A DNA stretch of 64,000 nt. Source: JAADJA01 sp963840975. GTDB lineage: Bacteria > Bacteroidota > Bacteroidia > Bacteroidales > JAADJA01. The DNA is taken from assembly GCA_963840975.1 (NCBI GenBank), contig CAWJBC010000021.1:434001-498000 (forward strand), in the 5' to 3' direction. Made by a program: the position numbers and the translations under genes. Shown in pieces: positions 8,602 through 17,128 of this stretch. The notes under the pieces are model-generated. The model made no database searches. It was given only the letters and a program-made list of their open reading frames with translations, and had not been told where the DNA came from. Within the stretch, counting starts at the first letter, position 1. Each line of letters opens with the position of its first letter.

Positions 8602-9528
8602 TCAGAATTTTTTATTTTCGTTTACTTTGTTGATGAAGATATCGTTCATGGTAGGTAAAATTTCGTTGAACGAAAGGATGGTGACGTGAGGAATTAATAA
8701 TGCAAGCAAATCGTTCGGTGTATTGTTGTTTAAAATTTTAATCATCGCAACAGATGTTTCTTTGTCGTGATTCTGCTGGACAACATCAAATTTTTTCATG
8801 GGCAGTATTGCCAAATCATCCTGATTTCCCCTGAACGCGATTTCAAAAGTATTGGATTTATAAGCGTTTTTTATGTCACTGACTTTCCCCTCTAATATTT
8901 TTTTTGACTTGTCAATCAATGCGATGTGGTCGCAGAGTTCCTCAACGGAAGCCATGTTATGAGTGGAGAATATGATGGTTGAACCTTTTTTCTTTTGCTC
9001 AATGATCTCGTCTTTGATGAGGTTTACGTTGATAGGATCAAATCCGCTGAACGGCTCATCGAAAATTAACAATTCCGGTTCGTGAATGATTGTGATGATA
9101 AACTGAACCTTTTGCTGCATTCCTTTCGAAAGCTCTTCGACTTTGCGGTTCCACCAGGGCTGGATCTCAAATTTTTCAAACCATCGCTTAAGCCTCCGGG
9201 CTGCATCCTGTTTGGTAAGTCCTTTGAGTTGTGCAAGGTAAAGCGCCTGTTCACCCACCTTCATTTTTTTATACAAGCCTCTTTCTTCGGGCAGGTAACC
9301 GATTTTATGGGTGTCTTCAGGTTTCAGTTTTTCGGAGCGGAAAAAAAGATGTCCTGAATCAGGGGCTGTGATCTGGTTGATGATGCGGATGAGGGTTGTT
9401 TTTCCGGCACCATTCGGACCTAACAATCCATAAATGCTTTGTTCCGGAACTGAGATGCTAACTTCGTGAAGCGCCCTGTGATTGGCAAATTGTTTGGTAA
9501 CTTCCTGGGCTTCAAACAAAGTTTTCAT
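8602..9528 (-). CDS. ABC transporter ATP-binding protein (NatA-like)
   Basis: A 308-residue ATPase that powers the adjacent ABC-2 permease. Motifs: Walker A GPNGAGKTTL near residue 38, signature LSKGMQQKVQF near 139, Walker B ELLIFDEPFSGFD near 158 and the switch His in IIFSTHNM. The extra 80 C-terminal residues beyond the nucleotide-binding domain are typical of NatA-type subunits with a regulatory tail. It lies first in the two-gene unit, followed seven bases later by the permease. Confidence 0.92.
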   Translation of the reverse strand: MKTLFEAQEVTKQFANHRALHEVSISVPEQSIYGLLGPNGAGKTTLIRIINQITAPDSGHLFFRSEKLKPEDTHKIGYLPEERGLYKKMKVGEQALYLAQLKGLTKQDAARRLKRWFEKFEIQPWWNRKVEELSKGMQQKVQFIITIIHEPELLIFDEPFSGFDPINVNLIKDEIIEQKKKGSTIIFSTHNMASVEELCDHIALIDKSKKILEGKVSDIKNAYKSNTFEIAFRGNQDDLAILPMKKFDVVQQNHDKETSVAMIKILNNNTPNDLLALLIPHVTILSFNEILPTMNDIFINKVNENKKF

Positions 9529-9574
9529 TTAATCACTTTTTATATTTCTATTCCTGCTAAACCTTTTGCTTCAA

Positions 9575-10726
9575 TTAATGAAAATATTCTTTCATTTTCG
9601 AAAAGAAACTTCTGTCCTGCTCCGTAGGACTGGGGATAAAATTAGGTGATTTTGCCAACTTTTCCAGAATTTCTTTTTCTTCTTTTGTGAGGTTTTTGGG
9701 TGTCCACACATTGATGTTGATGAGCAAATCTCCGTGTTCGTATGAGTTTAAGCCGGGCAATCCTTTGCCTTTAAGCCGCAATACTTTTCCGGCTTGTGTT
9801 CCTGACGGGATTTTGATGCGCGCTTTTCCACCGATAGTTGGAATTTCGAGTGAGGATCCGAGCGCCGCTTCGCTGATGCTGATAAATACATTATGGATAA
9901 GCGTTTTCCCGTCACGTTCAAAGTCATTATGTGGTACCTCTTCCACCACGATGATCAGGTCGCCCGGGATTCCGCCCCTGGCACCGGCATTTCCTTTTCC
10001 GCTCATCGAAAGCTGCATGTTATCCTCCACGCCTGCAGGTATTTTCATGGTGATGACTTCTTCCCCTTTCACAATGCCATCACCTGTACATTCGGTGCAT
10101 TTATTCATGATGATTTGTCCCTCGCCGCCACAGGTAGGGCAGCTTGAAGATGTCTGCATCTGTCCTAAAAAAGTATTGGTAACCCTTGTTACATGACCGG
10201 TTCCACGACAGGTAGAGCACGTTGAATATGATGAACCTCCCTTTGAACCTGTACCGTGGCACGAATTACAACTCAGATATTTATTGACTTTTATTTTTTT
10301 CTCGGCTCCGTGTGCAATTTCTTCGAGTGTCAGCTTCACTTTTACCCGCAAATTTGAACCTCTGTTGACCCCTCTTCGCTGACGGGTTCCGCCAAAGCCC
10401 CCGAAGCCGCTAAATGCCCCGCCAAACGCATCACCGAAAATGTCGCCGAACTGACTGAATATATCATCCATTGACATGTGGTGACCGTTGGAGCTTGCAC
10501 CGCCAACTCCGGCATGTCCAAACTGATCGTAGCGTTTCCTCTTTTCAGGATTGCTGAGAACTTCATAAGCCTCGGCTGCTTCTTTGAATTTTTCCTCAGC
10601 CCCTTTATCATCAGGGTTTTTGTCGGGATGATGTTTCAAAGCCATCTGCCGGTAAGCTTTTTTGATTTCGCTTTCCGATGCACTTTTTGAAACACCTAAT
10701 ACTTCGTAATAATCTCTTTTTGACAT
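9575..10726 (-). CDS. dnaJ: Chaperone DnaJ (Hsp40)
   Basis: A 383-residue type I Hsp40, co-chaperone of DnaK. It has the J domain with HPD (LKHHPDKNPDD, residue 32 onwards), a Gly/Phe-rich linker (GGAFSGFGGFGG), four zinc-binding CxxCxGxG-type repeats (CNSCHGTG, CSTCRGTG, CPTCGGEG, CTECTGDG) and the C-terminal substrate-binding domain. It delivers unfolded clients and stimulates DnaK ATPase. It follows grpE by 64 bases on the same strand, a common Bacteroidota pair; dnaK is not in the window. Confidence 0.97.
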   Translation of the reverse strand: MSKRDYYEVLGVSKSASESEIKKAYRQMALKHHPDKNPDDKGAEEKFKEAAEAYEVLSNPEKRKRYDQFGHAGVGGASSNGHHMSMDDIFSQFGDIFGDAFGGAFSGFGGFGGTRQRRGVNRGSNLRVKVKLTLEEIAHGAEKKIKVNKYLSCNSCHGTGSKGGSSYSTCSTCRGTGHVTRVTNTFLGQMQTSSSCPTCGGEGQIIMNKCTECTGDGIVKGEEVITMKIPAGVEDNMQLSMSGKGNAGARGGIPGDLIIVVEEVPHNDFERDGKTLIHNVFISISEAALGSSLEIPTIGGKARIKIPSGTQAGKVLRLKGKGLPGLNSYEHGDLLININVWTPKNLTKEEKEILEKLAKSPNFIPSPTEQDRSFFSKMKEYFH

Positions 10727-10790
10727 TAATTCTGTTGTCGGTTTGCCATGTTAAATTTAAATTGTCCTTTGAAGCCCTCCATCAGCTTGT

Positions 10791-11378
10791 TTACTGACCT
10801 ATCACCACCTTGGAATAACGCATTACTTTATCGCCTAACATGTAGCCTTTTTCAATTTCATCCACAATTTTATTTTTTTGTTCCTCGCTTTGCGCCGGAA
10901 TAAATGTGATTGCTTCGTGGAAGTCGGTGTTAAATTCCTGACCGATAGCATCAATGGCTTTTACTCCTTTCTTTTCGAGTATGCCTCTGAATTTGTTAAA
11001 GATAAGATTTACACCTTCCTTTACTGCATTGCAATCCTGCGCATCAGCGGTTGATTTTATGGCGCGCTCAAAATCATCCATTACCGGCAATAAATCGGTA
11101 ATTACTTCGGCAGAAACCGTCCGGCTCAACTCTAATCGCTCCTTATGGGTTCGTTTGCGATAGTTATCAAAGTCGGAATAAAGCCGGAGGTATTTATCAT
11201 TCAACTCATCAACTTTTTCCTGCAGCACTTGCTCTTTTGGTTTTTTATCATCTTCGGCGGCTTCTTTGTTCGCTTTATCCTTTATTTCTGCAGCTTCTGC
11301 TGAAGGTTGCCCTTCATGTGTATCCTTCTGATCCTCCATTGAATGCTGCTTAAATTCTTTATTTTTCTTCTTTGACAT
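10791..11378 (-). CDS. grpE: Nucleotide exchange factor GrpE
   Basis: A 195-residue GrpE, which releases ADP from DnaK. The acidic/charged N-terminus (about 60 residues) leads into the long dimerisation helix (LNDKYLRLYSDFDNYRKRT) and the beta-domain with the family signature GVKAIDAIGQEFNTDFHEAI and the end GYMLGDKVMRYSKVVI. It precedes dnaJ in the same transcription unit. No heat-shock operator such as CIRCE was seen upstream (11,379-11,530). Confidence 0.96.
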   Translation of the reverse strand: MSKKKNKEFKQHSMEDQKDTHEGQPSAEAAEIKDKANKEAAEDDKKPKEQVLQEKVDELNDKYLRLYSDFDNYRKRTHKERLELSRTVSAEVITDLLPVMDDFERAIKSTADAQDCNAVKEGVNLIFNKFRGILEKKGVKAIDAIGQEFNTDFHEAITFIPAQSEEQKNKIVDEIEKGYMLGDKVMRYSKVVIGQ

Positions 11379-11530
11379 CTCTATTTATATATTTTTCTGA
11401 TTCACGGTAGTATTCATTTGACAGGCGGATGATTTAACAAAAATTTTGCCATTAATATTTAAGGACAATGTGGCAGAACTATCAGATAAAATTGGCCTGT
11501 CTGAAGGTTGATTATCCGATGGCTTTGGTT

Positions 11531-11583
11531 AAAATAAAAAAAAGAGGCTGTCGCATTGTTAATACATTAATGAGACAGCCTCT
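11531..11583 (-). terminator. Rho-independent terminator of the pyrophosphatase gene
   Basis: Arms AGAGGCTGTC (11,543-11,552) and GACAGCCTCT (11,574-11,583) pair perfectly and the stem extends to 15 bases with one mismatch. On the minus strand the stem is followed by a run of eight T residues. It starts 20 bases after the stop codon at 11,604. Confidence 0.92.
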
Positions 11584-11603
11584 GAAATTTTATAATTCCC
11601 TGT

Positions 11604-13991
11604 TTATTGATTGATCCTCATTTTGTAGAATGACCGGTAAACAAATACCAGAGCAATTGCTAAAAATACCAATCCAATGTACATAGCATACGGTCTGAAG
11701 TGCTCAGCCAAAGCAATTTCCATCGCTAATAATCCAAAAAGGGTGGTAAACTTAATGATGGGATTAAGGGCAACAGAAGAAGTATCCTTAAAAGGATCGC
11801 CTACAGTATCGCCTACAACAGAAGCTGCATGAAGATCAGTTCCTTTTTCTTTCATGTCAACTTCTATCACTTTTTTGGCGTTATCCCACGAACCTCCGGC
11901 ATTGGCCATGAAAATTGCCTGGAACAATCCGAAAAATGCAATTGACAACAAATAGCTGACAAATAGTGAAACCGGTGCATTTGATGTATGTGGTGACGAC
12001 AGAAATGCAAATGCAAGTGCAAAGGAGAAAATGGCAATAAATATATTCCACATCCCTTTTTGTGCATACACTGTGCAAATCTGAACCACTTGTCTCGATT
12101 TCTCCACGTCAGCTTTTTTGGGAGCATTCGGGTCAAGGTTAATGTTTTTCTTGATGAATTCAACAGCCCTTGCGGCTCCGGTGCTCACAGCCTGAATGGA
12201 TGCTCCGGTAAACCAGTAAATTACTGCTCCACCCAATAAAAAGCCAAGTATTGAATAGGGATTAAGCAGGTTAAGGATTTCTTCAGGTTGAACACCTAAA
12301 GTGCTTTTTATTACAAGTATCAGTGAAAAGATCATTGTGGTAGCTCCTACCACTGCCGTACCAATCAGAACAGGTTTGGCTGTGGCTTTGAAAGTATTTC
12401 CAGCGCCGTCATTCGCTTCAAGATAATATTTCGATTTTTCAAAATCAGGTTTGAACCCAAAATCTTTTTCAATTTCCTTTGTTTTAGCTTCCATATCCTC
12501 TTCAATGAGTGAAAGCTCGTAAATGGATTGTGCATTGTCAGTTACAGGTCCGTAACTGTCAACTGCAATCGTTACGGGTCCCATTCCAAGCATACCAAAG
12601 GCAACAAGTCCGAAAGCAAAAATGGATGGGTAGATCATAAAGTTATCAAGTCCGAAAGTACTGGCAAAATAAGCAATGAACATAAGCAGGAAGAACACCA
12701 TGCCCATCCAAAATGCACTGAAATTACCTGCTACCAATCCTGAAAGGATATTCAGTGAAGCACCGCCTTTTTTGGAGGCTTCCACAACCTCTCTTACATG
12801 CGTTGATTTGGGACTGGTAAAAAGTTTGGTAAACTCCGGTATTAATGCTGCACCCAGCGTTCCTGCGCTGATGATTACCGAAAGTGTGATCCACATGTTA
12901 TGCGGCATGTCGTAAATGGTTAAGTAGCTAACTGCAAAGGTGACAACGATAGATAAAAGTGAAGTAATCCAAACCAGCGAAGTGAGCGGTTTTTCAAAAT
13001 CAATGTCATCTGCATTGCCGTATTTTGCTTTGGTAATGGCTCCGTTGATCCAAAAAGAAACAATAGAAGTAATGATCATCAATATGCGCATAAGGAAAAT
13101 CCATGTGAGCAACTGAACCTGATCGGCAATGTTACCAACAGCCAGCAGGATAAAAGAGATCAAGGCAACACCCGTTACACCATAAGTTTCAAAACCATCT
13201 GCGGTGGGTCCTACACTGTCACCGGCATTATCGCCTACACAGTCGGCAATGGTTCCAGGGTTTCTCGGATCGTCTTCGCCAATTTTGAAAATTACCTTCA
13301 TCAGGTCGGATCCTATATCTGCAATCTTTGTAAATATACCACCTGCAATTCTAAGTACGGAAGCTCCCAGCGATTCACCAATGGCAAAGCCAATAAAACT
13401 GGCGCCCGCGTATTCGCCCGGAACAAACAACAAAATGACCAGCATCATAATGAGTTCGAGCGAGATCAGAACAACTCCGATGCTCATGCCGGCGTTCAAC
13501 GGAATATTTAAAAGTTTAATGGGCTTCCTCTCAAGCGAGGCAAAAGCCATCCTTGAATTGGCAAGGGTATTCATCCTGATACCAAACCAGGCAACACTGT
13601 ATGAGCCAAGGATGCCAATAACCGTCCATCCCAGGATCATCAGCACGCCACCAACACCGAAATTGGCATCAGACAGCCAGCCGAAATAAAAAGCTACTGC
13701 TGAACCAATGAACAGAAACAAAAGAGCCAAAAACTTTCCCTGTTGAATCAGATAAGTTTTTCCGGTTTCGTAAATCACATTGGCAACATCCAGCATTGAC
13801 TGATGTGCCCTTATTTTCTTAACTTTCACAAACTGATACAAGCCGAACATAAAGCCGGCCATTGTTATCAGGAAACCCCAATACAGGATGCTCTGTGATT
13901 TCACTCCCTCCGGAATGATAAGGTCCGCTTCGCTTGCAAACGAAAGGATGGGAAGCGCAAATAATGCGAATAAAGGTAATAATCGTTTCAT
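11604..13991 (-). CDS. hppA: Membrane-bound ion-pumping pyrophosphatase
   Basis: A 795-residue, roughly 16-helix membrane pyrophosphatase that hydrolyses PPi and pumps H+ (or Na+). The pyrophosphate-binding loop is present at about 239-260 (GEDDPRNPGTIAD, then VGDNAGDSVG), as are later Asp-rich loops (DNAQSIYEL, GDTVGDPFKDTSS). The position that decides potassium dependence carries Lys (K535 in GNTFKAT), which fits a K+-independent enzyme. The loop GDSVGPTADGFETYG departs from the common GDCAGMAADLFETY, suggesting a divergent subclass in which Na+ can influence activity; this is inference. The leader of about 20 residues looks like an extra N-terminal hydrophobic segment. It has its own promoter (14,023) and terminator. 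Confidence 0.95.
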   Translation of the reverse strand: MKRLLPLFALFALPILSFASEADLIIPEGVKSQSILYWGFLITMAGFMFGLYQFVKVKKIRAHQSMLDVANVIYETGKTYLIQQGKFLALLFLFIGSAVAFYFGWLSDANFGVGGVLMILGWTVIGILGSYSVAWFGIRMNTLANSRMAFASLERKPIKLLNIPLNAGMSIGVVLISLELIMMLVILLFVPGEYAGASFIGFAIGESLGASVLRIAGGIFTKIADIGSDLMKVIFKIGEDDPRNPGTIADCVGDNAGDSVGPTADGFETYGVTGVALISFILLAVGNIADQVQLLTWIFLMRILMIITSIVSFWINGAITKAKYGNADDIDFEKPLTSLVWITSLLSIVVTFAVSYLTIYDMPHNMWITLSVIISAGTLGAALIPEFTKLFTSPKSTHVREVVEASKKGGASLNILSGLVAGNFSAFWMGMVFFLLMFIAYFASTFGLDNFMIYPSIFAFGLVAFGMLGMGPVTIAVDSYGPVTDNAQSIYELSLIEEDMEAKTKEIEKDFGFKPDFEKSKYYLEANDGAGNTFKATAKPVLIGTAVVGATTMIFSLILVIKSTLGVQPEEILNLLNPYSILGFLLGGAVIYWFTGASIQAVSTGAARAVEFIKKNINLDPNAPKKADVEKSRQVVQICTVYAQKGMWNIFIAIFSFALAFAFLSSPHTSNAPVSLFVSYLLSIAFFGLFQAIFMANAGGSWDNAKKVIEVDMKEKGTDLHAASVVGDTVGDPFKDTSSVALNPIIKFTTLFGLLAMEIALAEHFRPYAMYIGLVFLAIALVFVYRSFYKMRINQ

Positions 13992-14022
13992 ATTTAAATC
14001 ATTAAATTTAACATTTCAGGCG

Positions 14023-14030
14023 CAAAAATA
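14023..14030 (-). promoter_or_regulatory. -7 box of hppA
   Basis: Minus-strand TATTTTTG (TAnnTTTG), 31 bases before the hppA start codon, in the divergent gap between hppA and the bifunctional nuclease gene. The leader would be about 25 bases. Confidence 0.55.
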
Positions 14031-14233
14031 GAAAGTATTTTCATACTTACAATGTTAAACGCGAAATCATATATTATTAAAATGCACACTTGTCTTTGTC
14101 TGTCAGTCTTTTTTAATATCTTTTCAAGAACCCTTTGTTAATAATTTGTAAAATTTCATGATAAAAACAAAATCATTATTGGAAATAATTAATACTTTTA
14201 CTTTTCATTTTCAAAGGGCAAGGTATATACCGG

Positions 14234-14821
14234 ATGGATAAAATAAAACTTGAAATTATTGGAATGTCTTACAGCCAGTCGCAGAGTGGAGCTTATGCAC
14301 TTATTTTGGGAGAAGTTGACGGAAAAAGACGGTTACCTATCATTATCGGCGGGTTTGAAGCTCAGGCTATCGCTATTGAATTGGAAAAGATGCAACCTTC
14401 CCGACCCCTGACGCACGATCTGTTTAAAAGTTTTGCTGACAATTTTAACATCACCATCAAAGAAGTTGTGATCAACAAATTTCTTGAAGGCGTTTTTCAT
14501 GCTGAACTGGTTTGCCTGAATGAAAAGGGTGAACACCTTATTGACGCGCGCACTTCGGATGCAGTAGCCCTCGCCCTCCGGTTCAATTGCCCCATTTATA
14601 CAATCGAAAAAATCATGTCAGCAGCGGGTATCCTCGTTGATGAGCCTGGTGAAAAAGATGATAAATCCAGGACCCGTGTTAAAAAAGCAGCCAAAAGTCA
14701 GTTTGAGCAGCTTACAATGGATGAACTGAACGACCTTCTCCAGAAATCAATTGATAAAGAGGAGTACGAAAAAGCATCCAAAATCAGGGATGAAATGAAA
14801 AGAAGGGAAAAGGAAGAATAA
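14234..14821 (+). CDS. Bifunctional nuclease family protein (DUF151) with UVR motif
   Basis: A 195-residue protein with an N-terminal BFN/DUF151 domain (residues 1-135; motifs LPIIIGGFEAQAIAIEL, TRPL-type stretch SRPLTHDLF and DARTSDAVALALR). Plant and archaeal members have RNase and DNase activity. The C-terminal 40 residues (LNDLLQKSIDKEEYEKASKIRDEMKRRE) form a UVR coiled-coil motif, as in UvrB/UvrC and ClpC-interacting proteins. This domain pair is common in Bacteroidota. It is a likely first gene of a unit running toward thyA, although thyA has its own promoter box. Confidence 0.88.
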   Translation: MDKIKLEIIGMSYSQSQSGAYALILGEVDGKRRLPIIIGGFEAQAIAIELEKMQPSRPLTHDLFKSFADNFNITIKEVVINKFLEGVFHAELVCLNEKGEHLIDARTSDAVALALRFNCPIYTIEKIMSAAGILVDEPGEKDDKSRTRVKKAAKSQFEQLTMDELNDLLQKSIDKEEYEKASKIRDEMKRREKEE

Positions 14822-14863
14822 ACCGCCACCATCGTCTAAAATTGATTTCCGTTGAATTTAACA

Positions 14864-14880
14864 GGCTTCTGACAGAAGCC
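14864..14880 (+). terminator. Short hairpin after the bifunctional nuclease gene
   Basis: GGCTTCT-GAC-AGAAGCC, a perfect 7-base stem with a 3-base loop, 40 bases after the stop codon. The following sequence is only modestly T-rich, so termination is likely partial at best. Confidence 0.35.
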
Positions 14881-14959
14881 CGGATTTCGTTGTTGAAAAC
14901 TTATGATTTATTCTTGATAGTTTCAAATCAGGTAACCCAACATAAGCAGATTATTGCAT

Positions 14960-14967
14960 TAATTTTG
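14960..14967 (+). promoter_or_regulatory. -7 box of thyA
   Basis: TAATTTTG (TAnnTTTG) 23 bases before the thyA start codon, implying a leader of about 17 bases. Confidence 0.6.
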
Positions 14968-14990
14968 TTTCCAATTAACAAAGGTTTATT

Positions 14991-15815
14991 ATGCAGCAAT
15001 ATCTTGATTTGCTAAACCATGTACTCGACAAGGGAGTCTTGAAGAAAGACCGCACAGGAACTGGAACTTACAGCGTTTTTGGTTATCAGATGCGGTTTGA
15101 TCTGTCGAAAGGCTTTCCGGTGATGACCACAAAAAAGTTACACCTTCGCTCTATCATTCATGAACTTTTGTGGTTTCTGAACGGAGAGACTAATACCCGA
15201 TACCTGAACGAAAACAAAGTCTCGATCTGGAATGAATGGGCTGATGAAAATGGTAACCTTGGACCCATTTATGGTGCGCAATGGCGCAACTGGAACGACG
15301 AAGGAATAGATCAGATTGCAGAAGTAATTAACCTGATCAAAACCAACCCCGACAGCCGCAGAATGATGGTTGCCGCATGGAACCCGAGTGTATTGCCCGT
15401 ACCGGGAAAATCCTTTGCCGGGAATGTTGCCGAAGGACGTGCTGCTTTGCCACCCTGTCATGCTTTCTTTCAGTTTTATGTAGCGGATGGAAAGTTATCC
15501 TGCCAGATGTACCAGCGTAGTTGTGATATTTTCCTGGGCGTGCCGTTCAACATTGCTTCCTATGCTCTGCTGAACATGATGGTTGCGCAGGTAACCGGTT
15601 TAAAACCCGGTGATTTCATTCATACTTTGGGCGATGCCCACATATACCTGAATCATGTTGAACAATGCAAACTGCAGTTAACGCGCAAGCCATTTCCTTT
15701 ACCCAAAATGAAAATCAATCCTGAAGTCAGGGGTATTTTTGATTTTAAAATAGATGATTTTGAACTTGTGGGTTACCAGTCGCATCCGCATATAAAGGGA
15801 GAGATTTCTGTGTAA
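14991..15815 (+). CDS. thyA: Thymidylate synthase ThyA
   Basis: A 274-residue thymidylate synthase that methylates dUMP to dTMP with methylene-tetrahydrofolate. Recognisable blocks are DRTGTGTYSVFGYQMRFDL (residues 20-38), the active-site cysteine in LPPCHAFFQFYV near 154, QRSCDIFLGVPFNIASYALL and the C-terminal GYQSHPHIKGEISV. Length is slightly longer than the 264 of E. coli because of a 9-10 residue insertion near the active site (PGKSFAGNVAEGRA). folA follows 39 bases later, which regenerates the folate cofactor used here. Confidence 0.98.
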   Translation: MQQYLDLLNHVLDKGVLKKDRTGTGTYSVFGYQMRFDLSKGFPVMTTKKLHLRSIIHELLWFLNGETNTRYLNENKVSIWNEWADENGNLGPIYGAQWRNWNDEGIDQIAEVINLIKTNPDSRRMMVAAWNPSVLPVPGKSFAGNVAEGRAALPPCHAFFQFYVADGKLSCQMYQRSCDIFLGVPFNIASYALLNMMVAQVTGLKPGDFIHTLGDAHIYLNHVEQCKLQLTRKPFPLPKMKINPEVRGIFDFKIDDFELVGYQSHPHIKGEISV

Positions 15816-15854
15816 TTGACTAAAATTGGAATTGACTAAATTGACTATAATTTA

Positions 15855-16349
15855 ATGAAAAATATTTCCATAATTGTTGCTGTAGCAAAAAATAATGCCA
15901 TCGGCAAGGACAACAAACTGCTTTGCCATTTGTCAGAGGACCTGAAACGATTTAAAAAACTAACTTCTGGCTATCCTGTGATTATGGGTAAAAATACGTA
16001 CTTTTCTTTGCCCAACAGACCTTTACCTAACCGGAGAAACATAGTAATAACTGATGTTCCGGGAGAACAAATTGATAGTTGCGACATGGCATATTCCATT
16101 GAAGATGCGATTTCAAAGATGGATTCAGATAAAGAAAATTTCATCATCGGCGGTGCCTCCATTTACAGGCAGTTCATGCCTTTTGCCGATAAACTTTACA
16201 TCACATGGATTCATCAGGAATTTGAAGCGGATACTTTTTTCCCGGAAGTGAAAGAAACCGAATGGGAAGTAATTTCAAAAGAAGACTACAATGTAACAGA
16301 TGAAAAGAATCCGTATCCTTATTCGTATGTGGTTTATTGCCGAAAATAA
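15855..16349 (+). CDS. folA: Dihydrofolate reductase
   Basis: A 164-residue DHFR that reduces the dihydrofolate made by ThyA to tetrahydrofolate with NADPH. Seen in sequence: NNAIGKDNKLLCHLSEDLKRFK (Met20-type loop and substrate helix with the catalytic acidic residue), PVIMGKNTYFSLP, and FIIGGASIYRQF for NADPH binding. The gene follows thyA closely and ends nine bases from the convergent Ehr small-subunit gene. Confidence 0.97.
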   Translation: MKNISIIVAVAKNNAIGKDNKLLCHLSEDLKRFKKLTSGYPVIMGKNTYFSLPNRPLPNRRNIVITDVPGEQIDSCDMAYSIEDAISKMDSDKENFIIGGASIYRQFMPFADKLYITWIHQEFEADTFFPEVKETEWEVISKEDYNVTDEKNPYPYSYVVYCRK

Positions 16350-16358
16350 TAGAAAATA

Positions 16359-17117
16359 TCACTTCTTTTTCCCAAGCAATGAAAGGATACCGTTGATGAA
16401 TGTCAATGGATGAGAAGGGTTTCCGGGAACGAAAAGGTCAATAGTATATTTATCTAAAAAACTTCGGTTTATTGCCGGGCTTCCATCGAAAATACCACCA
16501 CTTATGGCATCAGTCCCGACAAGGATAATGATTTTTGGATCGGGGGTTGCTTCATAGCAAATTTGCGTGGCTTCAGCCATATTTTCTGATATAGGGCCGG
16601 TGATCACAATGCCATCAGCATGACGGGGAGAAGCCACGAACTCAATTCCATATCTACCCATGTCGAAATTGACATTTCCGGAGGCATTTAATTCCATTTC
16701 ACAACTGTTATCACCCGCAGCGGATATTTGCCTTAATTTCAGAGAATGTTTAAAGTATTTCCTGATTTCCTTCCTCACCAATTCGGGATCCAATTGTATT
16801 GATTTATCCTCACCAACTCCTATTATTAAGCGGTTTCGATTGTTTGTTGCAATTTTGTAATCATTCGTAAATGAAATATTGTCTGGTGCCATAAACTGGC
16901 ATTCCTTGCAAAACGCACATTTGCCCAAATCTATTCCAAAGGGTTCATTAACGATGGCATTTGTAGGACAAAGTTTAACAAGTTCTTCTCTTTTACCTTT
17001 ATCAGGCAGCTTGCTGATGACCGGTCTTCCCCTGAAAAGCGGCGTTAATTCTGCAGTTGTGAGGTCAGGCACAAACTGCTTTCCATGTTGTTTAAATATC
17101 TTAAGCTCTTTGATCAT
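16359..17117 (-). CDS. Ehr complex small subunit: ferredoxin domain fused to NuoB/HycG-like domain
   Basis: A 252-residue fusion of a HyfH-like ferredoxin segment with a HyfI/NuoB-like segment, last gene of the six-gene complex. The ferredoxin part keeps Cys50, Cys67, Cys70 and Cys73 but the fourth position of the second motif is Ala77 and the first CxxCxxC is absent, leaving ligands for one [4Fe-4S] cluster. In the NuoB-like part only one of four proximal-cluster cysteines survives (Cys139); the others are Asp136, Asp203 (GTDAISGG) and Asn233 (VPGNPS). The framing motifs SPRHADG, PDPKIIILVG and the PG turn are intact, so the fold is maintained. It therefore cannot bind the usual proximal cluster next to a hydrogenase or quinone site. 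Electron transfer, if any, would be through a single cluster. Confidence 0.85.
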   Translation of the reverse strand: MIKELKIFKQHGKQFVPDLTTAELTPLFRGRPVISKLPDKGKREELVKLCPTNAIVNEPFGIDLGKCAFCKECQFMAPDNISFTNDYKIATNNRNRLIIGVGEDKSIQLDPELVRKEIRKYFKHSLKLRQISAAGDNSCEMELNASGNVNFDMGRYGIEFVASPRHADGIVITGPISENMAEATQICYEATPDPKIIILVGTDAISGGIFDGSPAINRSFLDKYTIDLFVPGNPSHPLTFINGILSLLGKKK

Positions 17118-17128
17118 ACTTCTGATTC

